DNA of 47,029 nt from Desulfuromonas sp. TF (GTDB lineage: Bacteria; Desulfobacterota; Desulfuromonadia; Desulfuromonadales; ATBO01): positions 1-47,029 of the forward strand of contig NZ_KI421417.1 in assembly GCF_000472285.1 (NCBI RefSeq). The letters are read 5' to 3'. Below are positions 24,510 to 32,897 of the stretch, one piece after another (within the stretch, counting starts at the first letter, position 1; each line of letters begins with the position of its first letter). Made by a program: the position numbers and the translations under genes. The notes under the pieces are model-generated. The model saw only the letters and a program-made list of their open reading frames with translations, had not been told where the DNA came from and made no database searches.

Positions 24510-25682
24510 TTACAGTCGTTCAAAAATTCCCGCCGCGCCCATGCCGCCGCCGACGCACATGGAAACCATGCCGTACCTTTCTTTGCGCCGGCCCATCTCG
24601 GCCAGGAGGGTTGCCGTCAGCTTGGCGCCGGTGCAGCCGAGGGGGTGACCCAGAGCGATGGCGCCGCCGTTCACGTTGATGATTTCGGGATTGAGCCCGA
24701 GTTCGCTGATCACCGCCAGCGACTGGGCGGCGAAGGCCTCGTTGAGCTCGATCAGTCCGAGGTCGGACTGCTTCAGGCCGGCCATCTTCAAGGCCGCCGG
24801 AATGGCCTCGATGGGACCGATCCCCATGATCTCGGGGGGGACGCCCTTCACAGCGAAGGACACGAAACGGGCGGCGGGATCTTTCCCGAGCTTCTTCAGG
24901 TAACTCTCGGAGACCACCAGTACCGCAGCGGCGCCGTCGGTCATCTGGGAGGAGTTTCCGGCGGTGACGGAGCCATCCACCTTGAAGGCGGGCTTCAGTT
25001 TGGACAACGACTCCACCGTCGTGTCTGCGCGCACCCCGTCATCGATTGAGACGGTCTCGGTGCTCCTTTTGAGCTTGCCGCCGATGACCGCGGCGTTCTC
25101 GATCTCCACCGGGATGATTTCACCGGAGAAGCGCCCGGCCTCGATCGCTGCCGCGGCTTTCCCATGGCTGGCGCAGGCAAATTCGTCCTGGTCGGCGCGG
25201 GAGACGCCGTACTTGTCGGCGACCAGTTCGGCGGTGATACCCATGGATGCGTATGATTCGGGCCATTCGGCGACCAGAAAGGGATTGGCGCTGTATTTGT
25301 TCCCCCCCATCGGAACAATGCTCATCGACTCGGCGCCTCCGGCGATGATGCAGTCGGCGAATCCCGCCATTATCCGCTCGGCGGCCATGGCGATGGTCTG
25401 CAGACCCGAGGAGCAGAATCGGTTGACGGTCTGCGCCGGAACCTGGTAGGGGAGCCCCGCCTTCATCACCGCCACCCGCGCGAAGTTCATCCCCTGCTCC
25501 CCTTCCGGAAAAGCGCAGCCGATGATGACGTCCTCCACCTCGGCCCCGTCGATGCCGGTGCGCTCGACCAGGCCCCGAATCGCGGCGGCGGCCAGATCGT
25601 CGGGGCGCATGTCCTTGAATTTCCCTTTTTTCGCCCGGCAGCCCGGTGTGCGGTACGCGGCCAGAATGTATGCTGATTTCAT
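24510..25682 (-). CDS. fadA: Acetyl-CoA acyltransferase (3-ketoacyl-CoA thiolase)
   Basis: The 390-residue thiolase has the nucleophilic cysteine C90 in NRFCSSGLQ, the LNEAFAAQ and GGAIALGHPLGCTGA segments with the catalytic His, and the final CVGGGMGAAG. It cleaves 3-ketoacyl-CoA with CoA to acetyl-CoA and a shortened acyl-CoA. GGAGGACACA precedes ATG 25682, which replaces a much longer frame (to 25832) that runs into a repeat and fadN. The direction and order fadN-fadA-fadE match the Bacillus-type operon. Confidence 0.94.
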   Translation of the reverse strand: MKSAYILAAYRTPGCRAKKGKFKDMRPDDLAAAAIRGLVERTGIDGAEVEDVIIGCAFPEGEQGMNFARVAVMKAGLPYQVPAQTVNRFCSSGLQTIAMAAERIMAGFADCIIAGGAESMSIVPMGGNKYSANPFLVAEWPESYASMGITAELVADKYGVSRADQDEFACASHGKAAAAIEAGRFSGEIIPVEIENAAVIGGKLKRSTETVSIDDGVRADTTVESLSKLKPAFKVDGSVTAGNSSQMTDGAAAVLVVSESYLKKLGKDPAARFVSFAVKGVPPEIMGIGPIEAIPAALKMAGLKQSDLGLIELNEAFAAQSLAVISELGLNPEIINVNGGAIALGHPLGCTGAKLTATLLAEMGRRKERYGMVSMCVGGGMGAAGIFERL

Positions 25683-25701
25683 TGTGTCCTCCGATATATT
25701 T

Positions 25702-25751
25702 TGTAGGGGCAGGGTTGCCCTGCCCTGGGCGCGGCAAGCAGCGCCCCTACA
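25702..25751. repeat. Palindromic GTAGGGGC repeat between fadN and fadA
   Basis: Outer arms TGTAGGGGC (25702-25710) and GCCCCTACA (25743-25751) enclose a second perfect stem GGGCAGGG (25707-25714) with CCCTGCCC (25718-25725). This is the look of a widespread dispersed REP-like element and lies in the 80-nt fadN-fadA gap. Confidence 0.75.
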
Positions 25752-25762
25752 TGTCCAATCGC

Positions 25763-28150
25763 CTAATTCCGCAGCGGCTTCCCCTTCTTCAGCATGTGCT
25801 GGATCCGCTCCACCGTCTTTTTGTTGCCGCATAGCTTGAGGAAGCCTTCCCTCTCGAGTTCGAGCAGATACTGTTCGGTGATCAGAGTTCCCGCCGGGAC
25901 GTCGCCGCCGGTGATGACTCCTGCGATGACGCCGCCCATCTCTGCCTCATAAGGGGTGACGAAACCTCCCATCTGCATGTTCCAGAGCTGGCTCCGGATG
26001 CTGGCGGCGACGCTCCGGCCGGGAGCCTTGAGGTTCTCTTCCGGCCGCCCTGGACGGTAATTGCAGGAGAGGGCGATGACCTTCTGCTTGGCGTCGGCGA
26101 TAAGATTGTCGATGTTCATGGTGATGGAGTCCCCCTCGTCCATGTACCCCATTTGGGATAGCTCGGCGGCCCCCATCGACACCTTGGCCATTCCGATGTT
26201 CTGGAAGTTCTTGAAGATGAAGGGGGAGACGTCGGTGTCGTAGCGGTTGGCCAGGCGAATGGCGCGCAGTGCCATCTCCTTGGTCCCGCCGCCGCCCGGC
26301 AGCAGCCCGACCCCGATCTCGACCAGGCCCATATAGGTTTCGGCATGGGCGTTGATGGCGTCGGAATGGAGGCAGAACTCGCAGCCGCCGCCCAGGGTCA
26401 TGCCGAAGGGGGCGGCCACTACCGGCACCCTGGAGTACTTCAGCGCCATGGTCGCCTTCTGGAAAGCCTTCACCGCCATGGCGACGTCGTCGTAAGCCCC
26501 TTCGGCGATGGCCACGGCAAGCATCATCAGGTTGGCCCCGACGGAGAAGTTGGCGCCCTGGTTGCCGACGACCAGTCCGACACCCTCTTCTTCGGCGCGC
26601 CGAACCGCCTTGTGGGTCATGGCCAGGATGTCGCCGCTGATGGCGTTCATCTTCGAATGGAATTCCAGGCCGAAGACACCGTCGCCCAAGTCGATGATGG
26701 AGCAGTTGGCGTTCTTCTCCACCACGGAGCCGCCGCGCTTGAGAATATCGAGATGAATCTGGTCGGGGCTGACGGGAACATCCCGGTATTCGCCGGAGAG
26801 CAGGTCGAAGAACTGCTTTCTGGCACCCTCGAAGCGGTAGAAGCGCTCCACCTTGCGAAGTGACTTGGGGACGGTTGCCCCGTCCTTTTCAGCCCGCTCG
26901 ACAAAGGATGCCACGCCGATGGCATCCAGTATTTCAAAGGGTCCGAGTTCCCAGTTGAAGCCCCAGCGCATGGCATTGTCGACGTTGACGATGTCGTCGG
27001 CGATCTCGGGGATGCGGTTCACCGTGTAGATCAGGGTGTCGCGCAGGTTGCGCCAGGCGAATTCGCTCCCCCTGTCGCTCCCCTCGACCACCATCTTGAG
27101 GCGTTTAGCCGGATCGTCCACCTGCTTTCCCGCGTCGACGGAAGCGAACCGTGGCTTCTGCGCCGGCAGATACTCGCCTGTGTTGTAGTCGTAAAAGAAA
27201 ACCTTGCTGCCGCCCTCCCCCTTCTCCTTGCGGTAGAAGCCTTTTTTGCTCTTGTTTCCGAGGAGCCCTCCCTCGACCATTTCCGCCATGAACTCCGGCA
27301 CCTTGAAGACGTCGCGCTCCTCGTCGTCGGGGAGCAGTTCCCAGGAGTTGTTGCCGACGTGCATCAGGGTATCGATGCCCACCAGATCGGCGGTCCGGAA
27401 CGCGGCGCTCTTGGGGCGGGCTGTGGCGGGACCGGCGATCGCGTCGACTTCCTCCACGGTCATCTCCATGTCGATCATGTGACGGATCGATTTGTAGATG
27501 GCATACACCCCGATGCGGTTGGCGATGAAGTTGGGGGTGTCCTTGGCGTAGACGATCCCTTTGCCGAGGCGGCGGGCGAGAAAATCACTCATTTGGGAGA
27601 GCAGTTCGGGATCGGTGTCCCTGCATCCGACTACCTCGAGCAGACGCATATAGCGCGGCGGATTGAAAAAGTGGGTGACCAGGAAGTTTTTGCGCACCGC
27701 CTCGGGGAGGACGGCCACCATCTCGTTCACCGACAGGCCGCTGGTATTGGTGGAGAGGATCGCCCCCGGCGCCAGGTTCGGCACCACTTTTTCCGTAAAG
27801 AGCCTTTTCTTGATCTCCATGTTCTCGATGACGACCTCGACTACCCAGTCGCACTCCCTGAGCCCTTCCATGTCGTCTTCGAAATTCCCCGTCTCCACGT
27901 GCCGGGCGTAGTCCTTGAGATAGAAGGCGGCCGGCTTCATCTTCACAACCGCCTCCAGGCCGTTGTTCACGATGCGGTTGCGAACCTCGGGGCTGTTCAG
28001 CGTGAGCCCCCTGGACTTCTCCCCTTCGGTCAACTCCCGGGGGATGATATCCAGCAGAAGAACATCCAGGCCGGCGTTGACCAGATGGGCTGCGATGGTG
28101 GCGCCCATAACCCCCGAGCCGAGTACGGCCACCCGATTGATTTGCCTCAT
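25763..28150 (-). CDS. fadN: Fused 3-hydroxyacyl-CoA dehydrogenase / enoyl-CoA hydratase (FadN type)
   Basis: The 795-residue bifunctional enzyme begins with the NAD-binding Rossmann motif VAVLGSGVMGATIAAHL and continues through the hydroxyacyl-CoA dehydrogenase lobes (VTHFFNPPRYM with the catalytic-type His). A crotonase-fold hydratase half follows in the C-terminal 400 residues (FGMTLGGGCEFCLHSD and VEIGVGLLPGGGG). Dehydrogenase-first order is that of Bacillus FadN/YusL, the reverse of E. coli FadB. GGAGGAAAAAG precedes ATG 28150, about 26 nt after the fadD stop. It does two steps of beta-oxidation and lies between fadD and fadA. Confidence 0.93.
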   Translation of the reverse strand: MRQINRVAVLGSGVMGATIAAHLVNAGLDVLLLDIIPRELTEGEKSRGLTLNSPEVRNRIVNNGLEAVVKMKPAAFYLKDYARHVETGNFEDDMEGLRECDWVVEVVIENMEIKKRLFTEKVVPNLAPGAILSTNTSGLSVNEMVAVLPEAVRKNFLVTHFFNPPRYMRLLEVVGCRDTDPELLSQMSDFLARRLGKGIVYAKDTPNFIANRIGVYAIYKSIRHMIDMEMTVEEVDAIAGPATARPKSAAFRTADLVGIDTLMHVGNNSWELLPDDEERDVFKVPEFMAEMVEGGLLGNKSKKGFYRKEKGEGGSKVFFYDYNTGEYLPAQKPRFASVDAGKQVDDPAKRLKMVVEGSDRGSEFAWRNLRDTLIYTVNRIPEIADDIVNVDNAMRWGFNWELGPFEILDAIGVASFVERAEKDGATVPKSLRKVERFYRFEGARKQFFDLLSGEYRDVPVSPDQIHLDILKRGGSVVEKNANCSIIDLGDGVFGLEFHSKMNAISGDILAMTHKAVRRAEEEGVGLVVGNQGANFSVGANLMMLAVAIAEGAYDDVAMAVKAFQKATMALKYSRVPVVAAPFGMTLGGGCEFCLHSDAINAHAETYMGLVEIGVGLLPGGGGTKEMALRAIRLANRYDTDVSPFIFKNFQNIGMAKVSMGAAELSQMGYMDEGDSITMNIDNLIADAKQKVIALSCNYRPGRPEENLKAPGRSVAASIRSQLWNMQMGGFVTPYEAEMGGVIAGVITGGDVPAGTLITEQYLLELEREGFLKLCGNKKTVERIQHMLKKGKPLRN

Positions 28151-28176
28151 CTTTTTCCTCCGTTCTCTGATTTGGA

Positions 28177-30003
28177 TCATGTGGCGGAACCGGTTCCGTT
28201 TTCAAAATAGAGCCGGTCGATCTGGTTTTTGTACTTTTCGCAGATCACCTTGCGCTTGAGCTTCAGCGTGGGTGTGAGTTCCCCCCCCTCCACGGAGAAA
28301 TCCCGGGGAAGAATGACGAACTTCTTGATCGTTTCATAGGAGGGGAGCCGGGCGTTGACCGCCCCGATGCGTTCTTCGAACAGCGCCCGCACCCTTTCGT
28401 TGGTCACCAGGTCCTCGACATCGAAAAAATGGACTTTTTCCTGATGTGCCAGTTCGATGAGGCGCTCCATGTTGGGCGTTATCAGGGCTACCAGATAGGG
28501 CTGACGGTCGCCGAAGACAAATGCCTGGGAAATGTACTTGTCGAGCTTCAGTTCGTTCTCGATCGGCTGCGGAGCAATGTTCTTCCCACCGGCAGTGACG
28601 ATGATCTCCTTCTTGCGGTCGACGATATAGACGAACCCCTCCTCGTCGACCCGGGCGATGTCGCCGGTGCTGAGCCATCCGTCCACAACAGTCTGCGCCG
28701 TCGCCTCTTCGTTCCGATAATAGCCCCGCATTACCTGAGGCCCCCGAACCAGCAGTTCTCCATCTTCGGCCAGCCTGACTTCAGTCTTCTCCAGGACCCT
28801 GCCCACGGAACCGAAGCGCACCTCGTCGATATTGTTCAAGGTTATGGCCGGGCTCGTCTCGGTCAGCCCATACCCTTCGAATGTGGGGATTCCGATGATC
28901 CACATGAACTCGTTGATGGTCTTGTCCAGCGGCGCTCCGCCGGAAATGCAGAAACGCAGGCGGCTGCCGAACTTTTCCCTGATCTTACGAAAAACCAGGC
29001 GGTCGGCCATCCGGTACTGCACCCCGAGGAGCCCAGGTGCTTCCCGCCGGATGTACCGGCAGTGAACGTATTCGCGGCCGATCTCCACCGCCTTGTGGAA
29101 CATCCGTCGCTTGAGCGGACTCATCAGATGGACATTCTCGTAGATGCGCGAATAGATTTTCTCGAAAAGACGCGGCACGCTGACCATGGTCGTGGGCCGC
29201 ACTTCCACGATGTTTTCCACCACCTTCTCGACACTCTCGGCGAAGGCCACATGACAGCCGTGCATGAGTGCGGCATGGTAACCGGCCGTGCGCTCAAGAA
29301 CATGGCTGAGGGGGAGAAAACTCAGAAATACCTCCGGCTTCGCCATCCCGCCCAGTTTCTTGACGCCGTAAAAAGCGTCGAAGAGCATGTTGGCCTGGGT
29401 CAGCATGACTCCCTTGGGCACGCCCGTCGTTCCGGAGGTATAAATGATGGTGATGAGATCTTCCGGAGTGATCCGGTCGATTTCCGCTTCGACCAGGCGC
29501 CTCTCCTCCGAAGTGAGGGGATGGGAGACTTCGGAGAGCTGATAGAGAGTATACACCGGCAGAGCCGGGCTGCCCATGAAACGATCATAGGAAATGGCCA
29601 TTTCGACAAGGGGGATCTGCTCGCGAACGGCCAGAAGCTTTTCGTATTGAATCCTGTTGGAGACGAAGACGATTTTCGCCTCCGAATGGTTGAGAACGTA
29701 CGCGATCTGGTCTGGGGTATTGGTGGCGTAGATGGGGACGGTGACGGCGCGGACCGACTGAATACCGAAATCGGAGATGGCCCATCCCGCCCGGTTCTCC
29801 GAAAGGATCGCCACCCGGTCCCCGGGCTTCACGCCCGCCTTGACAAGACCGCGGGCCGCCATCAGAACGCGCTCGTAGAGATGGTTATAGGCCAGGGAGA
29901 TGAACTCTCCCCCCTTCTTGTAGCTGATGGCGGGCTGTCCGCCGAACCGGACGGCGTTTTCCCTCAGCATGGCGGGCACGGAGCTGTAAGGAACCTCGAT
30001 CAT
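28177..30003 (-). CDS. fadD: Long-chain fatty acid-CoA ligase (FAA1/FadD type)
   Basis: The 608-residue adenylate-forming enzyme has the AMP-binding motif IIYTSGTTGVPKG, LPLSHVLERTAGYH, FEGYGLTETSPAI, DIARVDEEGFVYIVDRKKEII and a C-terminal lysine-containing TPTLKLKRKVI. It activates free fatty acids to acyl-CoA at the inner membrane. GGGAGG lies about ten bases before ATG 30003. It heads the nine-gene operon, and its promoter carries the shared operator and 17-bp spacer. The protein class is the eukaryote-like FAA1 form rather than the E. coli FadD form. Confidence 0.93.
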   Translation of the reverse strand: MIEVPYSSVPAMLRENAVRFGGQPAISYKKGGEFISLAYNHLYERVLMAARGLVKAGVKPGDRVAILSENRAGWAISDFGIQSVRAVTVPIYATNTPDQIAYVLNHSEAKIVFVSNRIQYEKLLAVREQIPLVEMAISYDRFMGSPALPVYTLYQLSEVSHPLTSEERRLVEAEIDRITPEDLITIIYTSGTTGVPKGVMLTQANMLFDAFYGVKKLGGMAKPEVFLSFLPLSHVLERTAGYHAALMHGCHVAFAESVEKVVENIVEVRPTTMVSVPRLFEKIYSRIYENVHLMSPLKRRMFHKAVEIGREYVHCRYIRREAPGLLGVQYRMADRLVFRKIREKFGSRLRFCISGGAPLDKTINEFMWIIGIPTFEGYGLTETSPAITLNNIDEVRFGSVGRVLEKTEVRLAEDGELLVRGPQVMRGYYRNEEATAQTVVDGWLSTGDIARVDEEGFVYIVDRKKEIIVTAGGKNIAPQPIENELKLDKYISQAFVFGDRQPYLVALITPNMERLIELAHQEKVHFFDVEDLVTNERVRALFEERIGAVNARLPSYETIKKFVILPRDFSVEGGELTPTLKLKRKVICEKYKNQIDRLYFENGTGSAT

Positions 30004-30032
30004 AATAATTATTCCTCCCTGGACTTACGAAT

Positions 30033-30061
30033 TTTATATATTACTTTTACGTATGCGTCAA
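30033..30061 (-). promoter_or_regulatory. fadD operon promoter with MerR-type operator
   Basis: On the minus strand TTGACG (30061-30056) and TATAAA (30038-30033) are 17 bases apart. The spacer contains CATACGTAAAAGT, the same core as at acd and fadL. The transcript would start about 20 nt before the fadD ATG. Confidence 0.8.
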
Positions 30062-30200
30062 GCACTTTTAAAACATTTTTCTATCGCTTTTCTTCTGCGC
30101 ATTATTTAGCCAACCAACCGCCGCGGAAAGCTTGCTCGGGGCATAAGTTCAAACCGCTCAGGGGTTCCCGGCTTGAATCGCAACCGATCTTCCAATTTCA

Positions 30201-30234
30201 AATAAAAACCCCCGGCCTGATAAGCCGGGGGTTT
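30201..30234 (-). terminator. Rho-independent terminator of fadL
   Basis: The perfect 11-bp stem (30206-30216 with 30224-30234) is followed, in the minus direction, by a run of T interrupted once. It begins about 27 nt beyond the fadL stop. It separates fadL from the fadD operon, so each uses its own promoter. Confidence 0.85.
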
Positions 30235-30260
30235 CCTGTTGCCGCAAACGGCGGCGGGCA

Positions 30261-31622
30261 CTAAAAGCTGTACGCGAGCTGAATACTGGCTATATCGACT
30301 TCGTTTTCGTACTCACCCTGCAGATTGCCCCGGGAGAGGTTCTCCGCATCGGCGGTGCTTTTGTCGATTTTGGAGTCCTTGACGAAGAGGTGAGCATAGG
30401 CGAAGTCGATCTTCATTCTTTCGCCGATTTGATAGCCGACGCCAATGGACGTCCAGATCCGGTCCTCGCAGGGAATCCTGGGCGTCCGGTATTTGGCGCT
30501 CGGGACAGGGGTCTCGTCGTATGCCAGACCGAGTCTCAGATCCAGCTTCTCATTCGGGCTGTACGTCGCCCCGACCGCATAGCGCCAGCTGTCGTCCCAG
30601 TTTTCAGCGGTCACGCTGTCGGCCAGCCCACCATCGAACTCGATGACTAGCCAGTCAAAGGTGCTCCATTCGGTCCACAGCACGTCGGCCATCACCGCCC
30701 ACTGTGGGTTGATGCGGTGAAAGACACTCAGGGAGGCGCTTGCCGGCAGGGTGATGTCCCCTTTCACATCCTGGTCCGGGAAGGCTGCCTGCGCCGCGGC
30801 CTGCAGACCGACGGCCGATAGAAATGCCGGGTTCTGAAGGCTGAAATCCCCCTCGCCCTCGACCGTGTGGTCGATACGAGAGCGATAGGCCAAGCCGATG
30901 CGCGAATCGTCGTCGAATTCATAGAGCACCCCGAGGTTGAACCCGTACCCCCAGTCGTCGGCAGTCAGGTCGGCATAGACATCGGCATCGGGATTGGAAA
31001 CGATGGGCAGCAGGGCCGGATTGCCTCCACTCGACTGGAAGGCGGCGAGGCCGAAATCGACCATACTGGTGAGGTTAACATCAACATACTGGGCGCTGAC
31101 CCCGGCCCCGAGGCTCAACCGGTCATTGACCTTGTAGGCGACGGAAGGATTGATATTGATCGTCATGACATCGGACTTAACGCCATGGTAGCGCCCGACC
31201 CACGTCTTGTCGTATTCGGTCACCAGCCCGAAGGGCGCCGTCACCCCCAGACCGAGGGACCAGCCGTTGTCCAGGTTCGCCGAGTAAAAGAAATTCGGGA
31301 CGATGCCGGTTTCGCCCGCATCTCCTCCATTTCCCCCGGAAATGGGCTGCCCGAGCGCATTGCTGGCATTTTCCTTTTCGAATTTGGCCGACGGAACAAT
31401 CACATGTAGTCCGGCAATGGCCTGCTGGCCCTTGAGCCGTGTCAGGCCCGCCGGGTTGAAATAGACGGTCGTGGCGTCCTCCGCGGAAGCCGCCCCCCCG
31501 GCAAAGGCGTTGCCGAGGCCGCTTACGCTCTGCTCAATAATGGCAAACCCGGCGCTGAAGGCCGGCGAGGCCATCGCAAGAATACCCAACATGCCCACGA
31601 GCATTGCTGATTTTGCTTTCAT
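30261..31622 (-). CDS. fadL: FadL/OmpP1/TodX outer-membrane long-chain fatty acid transporter
   Basis: The 453-residue protein has a signal peptide cleaved near ASPAFSAG, then the FadL N-terminal plug signature FAIIEQSVSGLGNAFAGGAASAEDA and DATTVYFNPAGLTRL. A string of amphipathic beta strands follows. It ends in aromatic YSF, the outer-membrane insertion signal. It admits long-chain fatty acids through the outer membrane. GAGGAGCGGTT precedes ATG 31622. The shared operator in its promoter ties it to fadD and the acd operon even though it has its own transcript. Confidence 0.93.
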   Translation of the reverse strand: MKAKSAMLVGMLGILAMASPAFSAGFAIIEQSVSGLGNAFAGGAASAEDATTVYFNPAGLTRLKGQQAIAGLHVIVPSAKFEKENASNALGQPISGGNGGDAGETGIVPNFFYSANLDNGWSLGLGVTAPFGLVTEYDKTWVGRYHGVKSDVMTININPSVAYKVNDRLSLGAGVSAQYVDVNLTSMVDFGLAAFQSSGGNPALLPIVSNPDADVYADLTADDWGYGFNLGVLYEFDDDSRIGLAYRSRIDHTVEGEGDFSLQNPAFLSAVGLQAAAQAAFPDQDVKGDITLPASASLSVFHRINPQWAVMADVLWTEWSTFDWLVIEFDGGLADSVTAENWDDSWRYAVGATYSPNEKLDLRLGLAYDETPVPSAKYRTPRIPCEDRIWTSIGVGYQIGERMKIDFAYAHLFVKDSKIDKSTADAENLSRGNLQGEYENEVDIASIQLAYSF

Positions 31623-31698
31623 AACCGCTCCTCTTCCCCATTGACGTTGACAACACCCTTCCAGGATCCTGCCCGACTATTCTCTAATCGTAGGAGGA

Positions 31699-31727
31699 TG
31701 TATATCCCACCTTTACGTGCAAGTCAA
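31699..31727 (-). promoter_or_regulatory. fadL promoter with MerR-type operator
   Basis: On the minus strand TTGACT (31727-31722) and TATACA (31704-31699) are 17 bases apart, and the spacer contains GCACGTAAAGGT. The transcript would start about 70 nt before the fadL ATG. Confidence 0.8.
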
Positions 31728-32090
31728 TCATTTTTATAACCCTATTTTATTATTATCATAGCATTTATTTAATACCATATCAGTCATTATCGCCAGAGCC
31801 TAACAAGTAGACGCGAAGGACATGGCGTTCGCTTCGCTGCGGTATGATTTATATTGTTATTTCGAATAGTTATTTTTTATATCGGCCGCTACTTTACCGG
31901 ATATCGTCAGCTACCCCGTTGGCTACATAAAGATAACATCGTTTAAAACATGATCCATTTTGTCATATTTATATTTTTTTAGGGCGACCGTATTTCCTAT
32001 CTACGTTATCGTTAACAGTTGGAGCATTTTGTCGAAAACGGTTGTGCGACATCCCCTCAGCTCATGAGCATGAAGTCCCCGCATCCCAGT
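31728..32090. other. AT-rich gene-free stretch between fadL and the MarR gene
   Basis: Apart from the fadL promoter on its left and the hairpin on its right I see no gene. It is much richer in A and T than its neighbours (runs such as TTTTATTATTATC). A short GCCTAACAAG segment with CGCTTCGCTGCGG at 31798-31842 is a partial look-alike of an integron recombination site. No reading frame with a ribosome binding site is visible. Confidence 0.6.
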
Positions 32091-32117
32091 CGCCGGCCGG
32101 CAACACGCCGGCCGGCG
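32091..32117. other. GC-rich hairpin upstream of the MarR gene
   Basis: A perfect 10-bp stem CGCCGGCCGG/CCGGCCGGCG (32091-32100 with 32108-32117) closes on CAACACG, six bases before TTGACA. It lacks a T run, so it is not a normal terminator. It may be a binding site or an insulating structure. Confidence 0.55.
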
Positions 32118-32122
32118 GACAC

Positions 32123-32181
32123 TTGACAGGAGCGATGCTTTCTGTTAGAAATGTTCGTGTTAGAATCATTCTGACAGAAAG
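32123..32181 (+). promoter_or_regulatory. Promoter and inverted-repeat operator of the MarR gene
   Basis: TTGACA (32123-32128) and TAGAAA (32146-32151) are 17 bases apart. Overlapping and following them, CTTTCTGTTAGAA (32138-32150) is matched in inverse by TTCTGACAGAAAG (32169-32181) at 12 of 13 positions. A smaller dyad GTTAGAAT-C-ATTCTGAC lies in between. This is a good candidate site for autoregulation by the MarR protein that follows. Confidence 0.6.
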
Positions 32182-32194
32182 AGATCCGTTGAAT

Positions 32195-32812
32195 ATGAAA
32201 AACTCCATGAGCAACATGGCCGGAGAGATTTACACCGGCACTGACACCGACGCCGTTGCCGGAAGCGGCACTCCAGAATTTCTTTCGGAGCCCTCGATAA
32301 CACCGTCGGTTCCTGAAGGCAGTTACGATTTGCGTATCCTGCAATCATTGCGGCGCATCATAAGGGCGGTGGAGATTCACTCCCGCAAGCTTGGGCAGAG
32401 CCACCGGATAACCGGCCCCCAGTTAGGATGTCTTCTGGCCATTCGTGAAGCCGGACCTGTCACTACCACCTGGCTGGCACATCATGTTTATCTCAGCCCA
32501 AGCACAGTGGTCGGCATCGTCGATCGATTGGAGGAGAAAGGTCTGGTCGTCCGGCAGCGAAGTCGCTCGGACCGCCGGCAGGTACAGATCGGCATTACGG
32601 AAAAAGGAGAGGAACTGGCGGCAAGCGCTCCTTCTCTCCTGCAGGACACTCTTGCCGATGCATTGAAAAAGCTGCCGGAACCGGAACAGGTTTCCATCAC
32701 ATTGTCCCTCGAGAAAGTTGTCGACCTGATGGAGGCGCGACAAATAGAGGCCTCGCCTGTCCTTGAAACCGGATCCATTGGCCATTCTAGCCGCCATTTC
32801 TCCCAGAAATAA
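32195..32812 (+). CDS. MarR-family transcriptional regulator
   Basis: The 205-residue protein has an unusual disordered N-terminal tail (about 1-45). A MarR winged-helix domain follows, with TGPQLGCLLAIREAGPVTTTWLA, written here as LGCLLAIREAG and TTTWLAHHVYLS. The recognition helix is LSPSTVVGIVDRLEEKG, and the wing is RSRSDRRQVQIGIT. ATG 32195 is taken, because earlier starts would lie upstream of the promoter and hairpin. It precedes ablA by 85 nt in the same direction, so it may control ablAB and itself. Its ligand is unknown. Confidence 0.85.
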   Translation: MKNSMSNMAGEIYTGTDTDAVAGSGTPEFLSEPSITPSVPEGSYDLRILQSLRRIIRAVEIHSRKLGQSHRITGPQLGCLLAIREAGPVTTTWLAHHVYLSPSTVVGIVDRLEEKGLVVRQRSRSDRRQVQIGITEKGEELAASAPSLLQDTLADALKKLPEPEQVSITLSLEKVVDLMEARQIEASPVLETGSIGHSSRHFSQK

Positions 32813-32897
32813 CAAAATACAGAAATGAAATGGTTCCAAGTCCGTCACCCAGCGGCGACTGGCGGCCTTGTGACCGAACTAAACAACAGGAGAAAAC

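Noticed and set aside
28429-30264. A 611-codon open frame on the + strand
   Set aside because: It is antisense to fadD, whose motifs are certain. It has no family likeness.
32042-32194. N-terminal extension of the MarR protein
   Set aside because: It would start upstream of the hairpin, promoter and operator, and its sequence is not protein-like.
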